From: Candidatus Hydrogenedentota bacterium
GTDB taxonomy: Bacteria > Hydrogenedentota > Hydrogenedentia > Hydrogenedentales > JAEUWI01
Direction of reading: 5' to 3'
Length of the DNA stretch: 64,000 nucleotides
Assembly (NCBI GenBank): GCA_016791475.1
Contig: JAEUWI010000002.1
Location: 124,001-188,000, forward strand
The notes under the pieces were generated by a model, which was not told where the DNA came from, searched no databases, and saw nothing but the letters and a program-made list of their open reading frames with translations. The stretch's first letter is position 1, and the number at the start of each line of letters is the position of its first letter. Below are positions 35,085 through 43,405 of this stretch, in pieces. The translations under genes were made by a program, and so were the position numbers.

Positions 35085-35477
35085 ATGGAGAAACGCAGGG
35101 AGCCTGTGCGGGACATACAAGCAGGTACGTTGGCGTAGGCCGTTCGTGCTGTTCGACTTTATCAGGCGTTACAAGAATCGCGAGATGGTGCGGCGTGGGT
35201 TATTGGGAGGCAGTTCTTAAGGTCTGCAACCTCGATAGGTGCCAACGTTGCGGAAGCGCAGTCGGCCGAAAGTCCCGCAGACTTTGTTCACAAGTATGGT
35301 ATCGCTCAGAAGGAGGCGCAGGAGACTGACTACTGGTTATCTCTTATGGAGGCTTCGGACTTGCTTTCCGAAGCACGACTTGCACCAATTCGACAAGAAA
35401 CGAATGAGATCACTGCCATTATCACCACCATTATCGTAAATAAGAAGAAATCGATGAGGTCCAACGATCTACCGTGA
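35085..35477 (+). pseudogene. Four-helix-bundle protein gene (S23/IVS family), interrupted by one amber codon
   Basis: Reading from ATG 35085, the frame gives MEKRREPVRDIQAGTLA, then TAG at 35136-35138, then a complete four-helix-bundle protein: AVRAVRLYQALQESRDGAAW, GRQFLRSATSIGANVAEAQS, AESPADFVHKYGIAQKEAQE, TDYWLSLMEASDLLSEARLA, ending at TGA 35475. The RSATSIGANVAEAQSAES core is the hallmark of the family first known from intervening sequences in 23S rRNA genes. Relatives usually have Tyr or Phe where the amber lies, so one base change explains it. TAG is a normal stop in this window (for example at 11104 and 53865), so readthrough is unlikely. No in-frame start follows soon after the amber. 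Inverted heptamer arrays flank it on both sides. Confidence 0.88.
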
Positions 35478-35532
35478 ATTTTTTCCTTCCGGCCCCCTTA
35501 TGACTCTCGCTCCTCACCTTTCCATCATCCAT

Positions 35533-35567
35533 CACCCTTTACCCTTCATCCTTCAACCTTCATCCTT
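35533..35567 (-). repeat. Inverted heptamer array, five units
   Basis: Five tandem units (CACCCTT, TACCCTT, CATCCTT, CAACCTT, CATCCTT) are the reverse complement of the array at 34795-35032. The CAC form (complement of GTGAAGG) lies nearest the four-helix-bundle gene and the CAT form (complement of ATGAAGG) is distal, mirroring the order on the other side. Irregular related sequence continues to about 35515. Confidence 0.85.
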
Positions 35568-35644
35568 TCCCCTGCTAAAGTTTCCTCGCTCCCCGTCGAT
35601 AACTCTGTTACCACATGGGACCAATCGATGAAAGGGACGAGGCA

Positions 35645-35851
35645 ATGCCAGCAATACTCGAAATGAACGAAGAAGTGAAGGCGACCGCGGCGGACATCCT
35701 CAAGGCGCAGCCCGCGCTGGAATCCACGTTGAAGCGCTACGCCAGCGAGCTTGGCGTCTCTCTCGAACACCTCGTCCTTGGCTCTCTCATGGCCGTGGCG
35801 GAAGAGTATCGCGTGGCCACGGGCAACGGACAGATTCCCTGCCTGTACTGA
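35645..35851 (+). CDS. Small hypothetical protein
   Basis: A 68-residue protein starting at ATG 35645 with GACGAGG just upstream; an earlier in-frame ATG at 35615 lacks such a site. It is predicted mostly helical (EMNEEVKATAADILKAQPAL, then LKRYASELGVSLEHLVLGSL) with an ending that looks structured rather than random. I do not recognise a family. It follows the heptamer element and is convergent with the MscS gene 60 bases away. Coding appears likely from the ribosome site and codon use, but no function can be inferred. Confidence 0.6.
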   Translation: MPAILEMNEEVKATAADILKAQPALESTLKRYASELGVSLEHLVLGSLMAVAEEYRVATGNGQIPCLY

Positions 35852-35911
35852 GTATACCTCGCTCCCCCTCCGGGCTTGCGCGGCCACCGTCGCGCGGGCC
35901 CGGTTTCGTTT

Positions 35912-38278
35912 TCAGGGCTCCGCGGGGCCGTCGTTCACGGCAACTCGGGCGGGCGACAGCGTTACCGGCACCGGGCCGTTGGTGTCGAGGTGAATATCGC
36001 GCTGTGGGTAGGCGAACGTGATGTTTGCCGCCTTGAATCGCTCATAGATGCGGTGAAGCAGGTCGCTCGTTACCACGCGGGCGTCGGGCTGCGCGGGCAA
36101 GTCCACCCAGAAGTACAGGGCGAAATTCATCGCGCTCTCGCCCAGTTCTTCAAAAAGGGCCAGGGGTGGGGGATCGGCAATGACGAGGGGATGTTCTAGG
36201 GCCGCTTCGGCCAGCAGCTCCTGCACCTTGCGCGTGGGCGATCCGTAGGCGACACCGACGGCGATGCGCGCGCGGACGCGCTGATCGGAGTGGGTCATGT
36301 TGGTGACGCTCTGTTCGAGCAACTGGCTGTTCGGGATCAGGATTTCGATGCCGTCGAAGCGGCGCACCCGGGTGCAGCGCTCGCCGATGGCCTCGACCTT
36401 TCCCCGGGTTCCCTCAACCTCGATGATGTCGCCGGTTCGAATGGGGCGCTCGGCGAGTAGAATGAAACCGCTGATGAAATTGTTGATCAGGTTCTGCGCG
36501 CCGAAGCCCACGCCGATGGCGAGCGCGCCGCCGAGAAACGCGAAGACGGTGAGGGGTATCTTCACGGTGATCAGGGCAAGCACCACGACGGCTACGACCG
36601 CGCCGGCGTGGATCACCCGCTCGATGATGAGGCGATTGCCCCACTGGCGACGATAAATCGGGGCGAGTAGAAATCCCGCGCCGCGGCCGATCCAACGGGC
36701 CACGACCAGGCCGGCGGCGAGCACCAGCAGCGCGAGCACGACCTTCCCCACGGTGACGGGGCGCTCTTCCACGATGACCTCGCCGTCCACCATGATGCGG
36801 TCTTCCACCGCGAAGAGCTCGAAGTGCCAGAGATGTTCGACGTCGCTCCTGCGTGCGGCGAACCAGGCCCCGGTGCGCTCGCCGAGGTCCAGCGATTCGC
36901 TGGCGGAAGCCAGTTCGGCCTTCCACAGCGACAGGAACGCCACCACGCCGCGCGCCAGTTCACCGCCACGGGTCAGGCGTTCGGCGCGCCGGTTCAATTC
37001 CTGTCGGTAGGCGTCGTGCTCGGGACCCTGCGCGGTTGCGTTGGCCAACTGCCGATTTACATCCTCGCGGGTCAAATTGACCAGGCGGATCAGATCGGCG
37101 GCCTGGCTGAGGCTGGTGTCGATGCTGTAACTCGACTGCCGCAGCAAATCGGCGGAGGGATTCGTGTCGTACTGATGTCGCCGCTGCCACCAGGTCAGTT
37201 CGAGGTTCAGCCAGACGAGGTGGATGGTGATCAGGTCATCGATGGTGGCCCGGAGATTTGCGGCGCGATCGAGGAGCAGGTGCATGTCCGGGGCCGGATC
37301 CGCGAGGGGTTCCGTTTTTTCCGCGGAGAGTGTGGACGCCGCCTTCGCGCGTTGCAGTTGATCCTGCAGCACTTTGTCTTCTTGCGCCAGCACGACCAGT
37401 GTCGCTTCGATTTCCGTTATTTCCGCCCGAATCGCCGCCTCCCGCGCCTTTAGATCGGCCTCGGGAAGCGACAAGCGCCCGACCACCCTGTCGAGGCGCC
37501 AGGCGGCCTTGCGATGCTGGATTTCATTGCGCGCCGTGATGTCCACGTGGGCCTGCTCGCGGGTCGCGAAGTAATAGACCCGTTCACGGGCAAATTCCCG
37601 GGCCGCGCGCTGCAGCTCAACCTCGGCGCGGGCCAGCTTGATGGCCTCGTCGTTCCTGGCGCCTTCCAGGGATTCCAGCGCGCGGCGATAGTCCTGCGCG
37701 GTCCGCTCCAGCAGGATGTCGGCTTGCTCCCGGCCGCGCGTATAGGTGTTTATGCGGAGCTTATCGGCCTCCTCCCGCTGCTTCAACTCGTCGAGCTCCT
37801 GCCAGATTGCCAGGGCCGCCATGATACCGCCCGCGCCCGCCGCCTCGGGCACGGCCTCGGGCCCGGCCTCCGGTCCGGCCTCCGTCATTTCGTCGGCGCG
37901 AAGCTGCCTCAGTTCCTGTCGGGTCACTTCGACTTCGGCCAGAAGGTCCAGGTGCTGCTTGAGGCCGAGGGCGCGATACCCCTGGATCGTGACCAGTTCC
38001 TTCAGGCTGCTCTCGATTCCGTCGGGCGCCCCCGCATCCAGACGCGTGACGGCGGCCCGGGCGTCGGCCAGGCCCGCACTCGCCTCTTCAAACCGTTGCT
38101 GCGCCCAGGCCCGATCCGCTTCGATGTCGTCCAGCGGGACGGGCATGGTGGTTTTTTCTTCCTCCTGCGCCGTGGCTTTCGCCCCCATCGGGCCGAGCTG
38201 GGCCGGGGCGGGCGTGGCGAGGAAGATTGCGGCAAGCAGAGCAATCGCATGGGGGCGGAGATATTGTGGTGAATTCAC
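35912..38278 (-). CDS. MscS-family mechanosensitive channel with long periplasmic coiled-coil domain
   Basis: A 788-residue protein starting at GTG 38278, whose GTGA overlaps the preceding stop. A signal peptide (HAIALLAAIFLATPAPAQ) precedes about 450 residues of mostly helical, charged sequence with coiled coils (TRQELRQLRADEMTE, ITEIEATLVVLAQEDKVLQD). Three transmembrane helices follow, ending in the MscS pore helix VFAFLGGALAIGVGFGAQNL, then NNFISGFILLAERPIRTGDI and the beta domain VEGTRGKVEAIGERCTRVRR. The C-terminal part is complete. The layout resembles the large MscK/MscM channels, which release solutes on osmotic downshock. It is translationally coupled to the lipoprotein gene. Confidence 0.93.
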   Translation of the reverse strand: MNSPQYLRPHAIALLAAIFLATPAPAQLGPMGAKATAQEEEKTTMPVPLDDIEADRAWAQQRFEEASAGLADARAAVTRLDAGAPDGIESSLKELVTIQGYRALGLKQHLDLLAEVEVTRQELRQLRADEMTEAGPEAGPEAVPEAAGAGGIMAALAIWQELDELKQREEADKLRINTYTRGREQADILLERTAQDYRRALESLEGARNDEAIKLARAEVELQRAAREFARERVYYFATREQAHVDITARNEIQHRKAAWRLDRVVGRLSLPEADLKAREAAIRAEITEIEATLVVLAQEDKVLQDQLQRAKAASTLSAEKTEPLADPAPDMHLLLDRAANLRATIDDLITIHLVWLNLELTWWQRRHQYDTNPSADLLRQSSYSIDTSLSQAADLIRLVNLTREDVNRQLANATAQGPEHDAYRQELNRRAERLTRGGELARGVVAFLSLWKAELASASESLDLGERTGAWFAARRSDVEHLWHFELFAVEDRIMVDGEVIVEERPVTVGKVVLALLVLAAGLVVARWIGRGAGFLLAPIYRRQWGNRLIIERVIHAGAVVAVVVLALITVKIPLTVFAFLGGALAIGVGFGAQNLINNFISGFILLAERPIRTGDIIEVEGTRGKVEAIGERCTRVRRFDGIEILIPNSQLLEQSVTNMTHSDQRVRARIAVGVAYGSPTRKVQELLAEAALEHPLVIADPPPLALFEELGESAMNFALYFWVDLPAQPDARVVTSDLLHRIYERFKAANITFAYPQRDIHLDTNGPVPVTLSPARVAVNDGPAEP

Positions 38279-39369
38279 GGAAGTTCGATCTCGGTCATGC
38301 TGACCAGCGTCAGGGTGCGCGCGGTCTCGCCGTCCGTCAAGTGGTAGGTCAACTGTCGCATGGGGCCCGTCGGCGCGTTATCGGGGTCACCCTCGCGAAA
38401 GACCCGAAAGCGGCGCCCGAGGCTGGTTTCGATGATCGTGAATTCATCCCCCCCGCGATACCCGATCCGGGCCTCTTCCGACAGGGGTGGGATGGTGATG
38501 GCGCTCATGGACTTGCCGCCATTCACCGAGTAGCCGATGATGCCGCCCGCCGCGCCGGGTTCGATGCCGCGAGAATAAATGAAGAATTCGGGCCATCCAT
38601 CCGCGTTAAGATCTTCGATTTCGGCCCCGGTCACCATTCCCTCCACCTGGGTCACCACGAGCCGGCTGTCCTCCGTCAGACCTTCCGGGCGGATGACCAC
38701 CGTGGCGCGGGGTAGCGTATCGTTTGCTGAAATCTGAAAGGTCACCTGCTGCAGCGAAAGGGTGGTGGAATAGGCTTCCCGCGCCACCTGCGCCGCGTCC
38801 ATTGGTTCGGAAATCTGGACGAAGGGGCCCTCCAGTGTTGCCCCGCCCGAGCAGAAGTAGGAAAGGAGATAGCGGTCGTCCTCCGCCGTCACGGCGGCGG
38901 TGAGGGCATTGCCCGCGAGCGTGAATCGGAGCGGATGCCCGTCCACCTGGACCTCCAGCGTGGTGCCGTCGACGGGCGTGCCGACGCCGTCGAAGGTGCA
39001 GGTGGGATTCTTTCGGTCGCCACGGGAACGCACCTTGACGTACGCCGAATGGTCATCGATTTTTTCAATGTCGACGGCGACCCAGTCATAACCCTCGCTC
39101 CGGCGAGCGTAGTCTTCCGTGGCGTAGTAGCCAATAAATGGGTCCACCGATGTTTCGAGGTTGACGACAACCGGCTCTGTCGGCGCTTCCGGCGGAGACA
39201 CCGCGCCGGCCTCGGACGAATCTTCGGTGATTCCGGGCGCCGACGCCCCATCGTTGGCGGGTGTGGCGGGGGGAGCGGCGACTGCCACCGGGGGCGTGGA
39301 AGGCCCGGAGCACGCGCTGAGTGCGAGGACCACAATGACAGCAACAAGGCCGGAGCGACGGGTGTTCAA
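38275..39369 (-). CDS. Lipoprotein, unknown function
   Basis: A 364-residue protein with a lipoprotein signal (RSGLVAVIVVLALSACSG, lipobox LSAC). A Pro/Ala-rich linker of about 55 residues leads to a beta-rich domain (SVDPFIGYYATEDYARRSEG, then YDWVAVDIEKIDDHSAYVKV). A later part resembles a beta-propeller-like or VCBS-like segment (GAEIEDLNADGWPEFFIYSR). I recognise no enzyme motif. It overlaps the MscS-like channel gene by four bases and so is probably made together with it, perhaps in the same envelope stress context. Confidence 0.8.
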   Translation of the reverse strand: MNTRRSGLVAVIVVLALSACSGPSTPPVAVAAPPATPANDGASAPGITEDSSEAGAVSPPEAPTEPVVVNLETSVDPFIGYYATEDYARRSEGYDWVAVDIEKIDDHSAYVKVRSRGDRKNPTCTFDGVGTPVDGTTLEVQVDGHPLRFTLAGNALTAAVTAEDDRYLLSYFCSGGATLEGPFVQISEPMDAAQVAREAYSTTLSLQQVTFQISANDTLPRATVVIRPEGLTEDSRLVVTQVEGMVTGAEIEDLNADGWPEFFIYSRGIEPGAAGGIIGYSVNGGKSMSAITIPPLSEEARIGYRGGDEFTIIETSLGRRFRVFREGDPDNAPTGPMRQLTYHLTDGETARTLTLVSMTEIELP

Positions 39370-39494
39370 GAGTTTAATCCTTTATACGTGAAATAGTTCG
39401 CGGGCCAACATGATAGAAGGGCGCGGTCACGCCAATCAATCGCGGTGTTGTGATAGATATTTAATTTTGCAGGGCCGGTGTGTACACTATGCCC

Positions 39495-40241
39495 ATGCGA
39501 ATACTCATTGTTGCCGATCTACATTACAGCCTCAAGCAGTTCGACTGGGTAGCGGGCGCCGCGGCGAACTACGACCTGGTGGTTATCGCGGGCGATCTCC
39601 TCGATCTGGCCGGGCATGTCGATTTGGACGCCCAGATCGTTGTCGTGCTCAAATACCTCGACCGAATCCGCGCTCAGGTGCCCGTTTTTGTATCCTCCGG
39701 CAATCACGACGGCGATACGCAGAACGAGCAGAACGAGTTTGTGGCCCGCTGGCTGAAGAAGGCCAGGCGGGAGAACCTCCACGTCGACGGCGACAGCGTC
39801 ACGCTGGCCGACGACCTTTTCACGGTCTGCCCCTGGTGGGACGGGCCCGTGACCCGGGAGGCCATGCGCGAATTTGTCCACGCCGAGCGCGAAAAACCCC
39901 GCAAGCGCTGGTTCTGGCTGCACCATGCGCCGCCGGACGCCAGCATGGTGAGTTGGACCGGCAAGAAGCACTTTGGCGACGCTCACCTCAACGAGATTAT
40001 CGCCGCGCACAACCCCCAGTTCATTTTCAGCGGCCACGTGCACAATTCGCCCTTTCAGCGGGAGGGCTCGTGGGTCGACAAGATCGGCGATACCTGGGTA
40101 TTCAATCCCGGTCACGAAACCAGTGCCGTGCCGTCCTTCATCGAGCTTGACCTCGACGCCATGCGCGCCACCTGGGTCTCCTCCATGGGCACGGAAGAGG
40201 TGGATCTCAACGCGCCCCTGATGGCTCGAGCGGAGTATTAG
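39495..40241 (+). CDS. Calcineurin-like metallophosphoesterase
   Basis: A 248-residue enzyme. I use ATG 39495 (MRILIVADLHYS); ATGs at 39489 and 39480 are also possible and none has a strong ribosome site. Metallophosphatase motifs are all present: VADLHYS (Asp-x-His), IAGDLLDLAGH (GDxxD), VSSGNHDGDT (GNHD), and FSGHVHNSPF (GHxH), with the HHAPPD segment providing another metal ligand. The substrate may be a nucleotide, phospholipid or protein phosphate; the sequence does not say. It is convergent with the cNMP-binding gene. Confidence 0.92.
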   Translation: MRILIVADLHYSLKQFDWVAGAAANYDLVVIAGDLLDLAGHVDLDAQIVVVLKYLDRIRAQVPVFVSSGNHDGDTQNEQNEFVARWLKKARRENLHVDGDSVTLADDLFTVCPWWDGPVTREAMREFVHAEREKPRKRWFWLHHAPPDASMVSWTGKKHFGDAHLNEIIAAHNPQFIFSGHVHNSPFQREGSWVDKIGDTWVFNPGHETSAVPSFIELDLDAMRATWVSSMGTEEVDLNAPLMARAEY

Positions 40242-40291
40242 CAAACCGGAGCGCGGGTATTCCCGCCCGCGTATGGCGCAACGGAGTTGCG

Positions 40292-40322
40292 CGAAAAAAG
40301 AAAACGGACAGGAAAGTCCGTT
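40292..40322 (-). terminator. Rho-independent terminator of the cNMP-binding gene
   Basis: On the minus strand AACGGAC and GTCCGTT form a 7-bp stem with a six-base loop followed by a T-rich tract (A-rich at 40294-40304 on the plus strand). It lies immediately after the cNMP-binding stop. A second stem, GCGCAAC/GTTGCGC, lies just beyond. Confidence 0.75.
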
Positions 40323-40329
40323 CTCCCGC

Positions 40330-40848
40330 TTAACTTCGCCTGCGGCGGTCGATATCGCGCGGGTGCTTGTTCATCAGCGCGCCAAGCACCTCGTCCACCA
40401 TCCCCAGGTGATCATCCATATCTGAAAACTGGTGCTTTATGTCCACCAGGTACCGGTTCAGTGAATTCAGCCGCCGCGCCAGAATACGCGCCACATAGAG
40501 CGCCACCTCCGGGTTGTCCCGCAGGAACAACTCCGGATCCATCGCCACCCGCACCTCCACATCCGTCGATGCGATTACCGCCGCCGTATGCACGGTGCGC
40601 AGCAACACCGACATCTCCCCGAAGACCGCCCCCACCTCGCTCACCTCCGCAAGCTGCACCGCGTCCTTGCGAACTTCCAACGTACCACTATCCAGAAAAT
40701 ACAGCGCCCCCGATACGGAGTTTTCCTCGATCAACACCTCACCCGCGGGAAGGGCCCGCACCGGTAACGCCGCAATACACGGGGGAAGGGAATCCGCCAC
40801 CCGTCCCTGACGCCGCTCAGGTACGGCATCAACACGATCTTCAGACAT
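40330..40848 (-). CDS. Cyclic-nucleotide-binding domain protein
   Basis: A 172-residue protein started at ATG 40848 (MSEDRVDAVPERRQ), with GGAG about ten bases upstream; the open frame continues into the heptamer array but that part is repeat-derived. The cNMP-binding fold runs from about residue 28 to 125: LPAGEVLIEENSVSGALYFL, DSGTLEVRKD, and the phosphate-binding cassette VGAVFGEMSVLLRTVHTAAV. The following helices (ALYVARILARRLNSLNRYLV) form the dimer region. There is no DNA-binding domain, so it is not a Crp-type regulator but probably a sensor or partner protein. The ligand may be cAMP or another cyclic nucleotide. Confidence 0.9.
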   Translation of the reverse strand: MSEDRVDAVPERRQGRVADSLPPCIAALPVRALPAGEVLIEENSVSGALYFLDSGTLEVRKDAVQLAEVSEVGAVFGEMSVLLRTVHTAAVIASTDVEVRVAMDPELFLRDNPEVALYVARILARRLNSLNRYLVDIKHQFSDMDDHLGMVDEVLGALMNKHPRDIDRRRRS

Positions 40849-40933
40849 CGAAACGATCTCCACCAAACCCCGACGGTACGGTTGAGTCTCCCGGAGAGAA
40901 CTATAGCGCGACTGGGACCGCGGTATCCAACTG

Positions 40934-41053
40934 ACAATGGACAATGGACAATGGACAATGGACAATGGACAATGGACAATGGACAATGGACAATGGACAA
41001 TGGATGATCGTTGTCAACTGTCAACTGTCAACTGTCAACTGTCAACTGTCAAC
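40934..41053. repeat. Two opposed heptamer arrays with a 7-base spacer
   Basis: Ten units of ACAATGG (40934-41003), then ATGATCG, then six units of TGTCAAC (41012-41053). Read on the opposite strand, the second array is GTTGACA, which matches ACAATGG at five of seven positions when aligned, so the pair can form an imperfect hairpin. The DUF421 stop codon lies within the second array. Confidence 0.95.
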
Positions 41054-41516
41054 GGTCATACCCCAGCACGCTGATTTTTCCATTCGTCTCCAACACCGCG
41101 AGCCGCACGTCCTTCACTGAAAAGAACCCGGCTTCCCGTAGCGTCGTGTCCAGTTCTTCCCGCGTGATGTTGCCCGAGCGCATCACATCCTCAAAGACCC
41201 TGCCGTGGTGGACAATCAACTGGGGACGCCCCTCCACCAACCGCTCCAGCCGCTTGCTCCGGAAGGTCGCCATCGCCAGGGCATAGTTCAGCACCACCAG
41301 CGTCGTGGCGCTGATCATGCCGCCCGCAAGGGAGTTGTCTCCCGCGTTCATCGAATTCTGCACCGCGTTCGAGAGGATTAACAGCAGCACGAGATCAAAA
41401 GGCGACATCTGGCTGATCTGGCGCTTCCCCGTGACGCGCAGCAGCACCAGGAGGAAGACATAGATGACGACACCGCGAACGATAAATTCCCACCAGGGGA
41501 CGGCGAGATTGAACAT
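41049..41516 (-). CDS. DUF421/YetF-family membrane protein
   Basis: A 155-residue protein with three N-terminal transmembrane helices (about residues 10-85: FIVRGVVIYVFLLVLLRVTG, SPFDLVLLLILSNAVQNSMN, ATTLVVLNYALAMATF). A cytoplasmic domain follows, with the family motifs GKRQISQMSPFDLVLLLI and RLVEGRPQLIVHHGRV, and the end GNITREELDTTLREAGFFSV. It is a typical short YetF relative of unknown function. The stop codon falls within the TGTCAAC repeats, so the repeat may have replaced or shortened the original 3' end; the C-terminus LAVLETNGKISVLGYDR is nevertheless normal for the family. Confidence 0.93.
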   Translation of the reverse strand: MFNLAVPWWEFIVRGVVIYVFLLVLLRVTGKRQISQMSPFDLVLLLILSNAVQNSMNAGDNSLAGGMISATTLVVLNYALAMATFRSKRLERLVEGRPQLIVHHGRVFEDVMRSGNITREELDTTLREAGFFSVKDVRLAVLETNGKISVLGYDR

Positions 41517-41719
41517 GAGTTGGGACCTCGGTCGGTACGGGGAAAAGCGACATTGCCTCGGGTAAGAGCGCCGTGCCGCGCCGGATTATACCCCAAGTTG
41601 CGAAGTAACGGGGCGCCACCCCGACAAGTCGAGCGCACGCCGTGCCGCGTCAGACCCAGCGAGGAACCGCTGCTTCGACCGGCGTGATCGCTTGACTCAG
41701 AAAATTCCTCTGGGGCGCA

Positions 41720-41748
41720 TTGTCCTGTTGCGGAAAAACGGTTAAAAT
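41720..41748 (+). promoter_or_regulatory. Promoter candidate for the nucleoside-hydrolase-like gene
   Basis: TTGTCC and TAAAAT are 17 bases apart, about 125 bases upstream of the ATG at 41872. The remainder of the 355-base gap 41517-41871 shows nothing else that I can identify. Confidence 0.45.
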
Positions 41749-41871
41749 GAGCTTTGGTTGAACGTATTCGATACAGTACTAGAACATAATGTTAAGTCCC
41801 ACGCCTGTCGAATCATGGCGCTGGGTTAAGGCCGCGCAAGGTCACATCGTCCCCGGAAAGGTAGGAAACCC

Positions 41872-42855
41872 ATGAGAGTCGCCATCGCCCTCATTACCGT
41901 CGCACTCGCCCTGTGCGGCATGATCTCCACGGCAAGCGCCGAGGATGCCGCCAAGCCCCGCGTCTTCGTCTCCACCGACATCGGCGGCAGCGACCCGGAT
42001 GACTTTCAATCCATGGTGCACTATCTGGTCTATGCCGATCACTTCGACACCGAGGGCCTGATCAGTTCGCCGCCGGACAAAGGCCGCGCGGAACATATCC
42101 TGGAAGCCATCGCGGCCTATGAAAAGGACTACGACAACCTGCGCACCTGGTCGACGGATTACCCGACGCCGGATGCGCTGCGCGCCGTGGTGCGCCAGGG
42201 CGCGATCGATCCACAGCCGGGCGACGTGCCGGAAGCGCCGAGCGAAGGGGCAAAGCTGCTCGTCGAACGCGCCCTGGCCGACGACCCGCGTCCGCTCTAC
42301 GTGCTCGTCTGGGGCTCCATCACCGATGTGGCCCAGGCGGTCCATGCGAATCCGGCGATTAAGACGAAGATTCGCGTTCATTTCATTGGCTCCTGGAACA
42401 CGTCGCAGGACCGGAAGTCGCGCAATTACCTCTTCAACAACCACCCCGATCTGTGGTGGATCGAAAGCGACTTCACCTTTCGCGGCATGTACATGGGCGG
42501 CAACCAGGACGGGGAATGGGGCAATGTAGAGTTTCCCAGACTCCACGTGGCGGGGCACGGCGCGCTGGGCGAACTGTTCATGGTGCAGAAATCCGACATC
42601 AAGATGGGCGACACGCCGAGCGTGCTCTATATGCTTCACGGCGATCCCGCCACGCCGGAAGCGGAGCATTGGGGCGGTGCCTACATCCGCCCCGAACCGG
42701 AAGCTCGCCCGACCTACTGGCACGACAGCCCTGATCCGGCCTTAAAGCACAAGGACAAGCCCGGCGCGGTGACGGTGAACAAATGGCGCGTGGACTACCT
42801 CGAAGACTGGAAACACCGCATGGACCGTGCGCAAGCGAAGAAGCCGACGCCATAA
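41872..42855 (+). CDS. Secreted nucleoside-hydrolase-like protein (DUF1593/Sde182 type)
   Basis: A 327-residue protein with a signal peptide (VAIALITVALALCGMISTAS). The mature protein opens KPRVFVSTDIGGSDPDDFQS, an Asp-rich variant of the DxDxxxDD metal motif of nucleoside hydrolases, followed by SMVHYLVYADHFDTEGLISS. The middle has LYVLVWGSITDVAQAVHANP, typical of the family. It probably binds calcium and acts outside the cytoplasm on a sugar or nucleoside; relatives in plant-polymer degraders carry cellulose-binding modules, which are absent here. The next gene overlaps its 3' end. Confidence 0.88.
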   Translation: MRVAIALITVALALCGMISTASAEDAAKPRVFVSTDIGGSDPDDFQSMVHYLVYADHFDTEGLISSPPDKGRAEHILEAIAAYEKDYDNLRTWSTDYPTPDALRAVVRQGAIDPQPGDVPEAPSEGAKLLVERALADDPRPLYVLVWGSITDVAQAVHANPAIKTKIRVHFIGSWNTSQDRKSRNYLFNNHPDLWWIESDFTFRGMYMGGNQDGEWGNVEFPRLHVAGHGALGELFMVQKSDIKMGDTPSVLYMLHGDPATPEAEHWGGAYIRPEPEARPTYWHDSPDPALKHKDKPGAVTVNKWRVDYLEDWKHRMDRAQAKKPTP

Positions 42856-43256
42856 GGTTCGGGATCCTGCGAATAGCGCGTGGTAAATCGCTCGCCTATC
42901 TGCTGTGCGCGATAGTCGTCGCGCTGCTCGGGTTGGCGTCGCGGCGCTTCGGTGACTCGCTGCCGGCCTTCCTGGCCGAATACGCGGGTGACACCCTGTG
43001 GGCGCTTCTCGTTTTTCTCGGCGTCAGCGCCCTGCGCCCCGATGCCCGGCTTTGGATCCGGGGCGCGATGGCGCTGGGGGTTGCCTTCCTGGTAGAACTG
43101 AGCCAGCTCTACCACGCCCCCTGGATCGATGGGATTCGCGCAACAACGATTGGTGGTCTCGTGTTGGGTTTCGGTTTTCTTTGGAGTGATTTGGTCTGCT
43201 ATGCCGTGGGGGTGACTATCGGAATGTCTCTCGATAGGGCTGTGCGAAGGGACTGA
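42783..43256 (+). CDS. DUF2809-family membrane protein
   Basis: A 157-residue frame whose first ATG lies 73 bases inside the preceding gene. The family-like part starts at about residue 28: SLAYLLCAIVVALLGLASRR, AEYAGDTLWALLVFLGVSAL, ALGVAFLVELSQLYHAPWID and TTIGGLVLGFGFLWSDLVCY. These give four membrane helices with the DTLWA and ELSQLY motifs of DUF2809. No ATG, GTG or TTG lies between 42783 and that region in frame, so the true start may be a rare codon (CTG) near 42868, or the overlap is real. Function unknown. Confidence 0.8.
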   Translation: MARGLPRRLETPHGPCASEEADAIRFGILRIARGKSLAYLLCAIVVALLGLASRRFGDSLPAFLAEYAGDTLWALLVFLGVSALRPDARLWIRGAMALGVAFLVELSQLYHAPWIDGIRATTIGGLVLGFGFLWSDLVCYAVGVTIGMSLDRAVRRD

Positions 43257-43405
43257 CGCGGACCGGTGCACTACGGTCGCGTCGGCATAGTAGACCTAAA
43301 GATATCCGCATCCGAGCGACAGTGACTCGCATGTCCGTGGCTGCTCTGAAAATACACGGGCGGCGGAACCAGAATTTCGAGAAGATCTTTACCAAACGCG
43401 GGAGT

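Noticed and set aside
34079-35116. Long minus-strand ORF through the heptamer array and the aldolase gene
   Set aside because: It is open only because the repeat lacks stops on that strand; its product is a repeated Ser-Phe-Ile-Leu-His-Pro string and the rest is antisense to the aldolase.
35136-35138. Amber codon as evidence for TAG recoding in this organism
   Set aside because: TAG ends several intact genes in the window (for example at 11104-11106 and 53865-53867), so the standard code applies.
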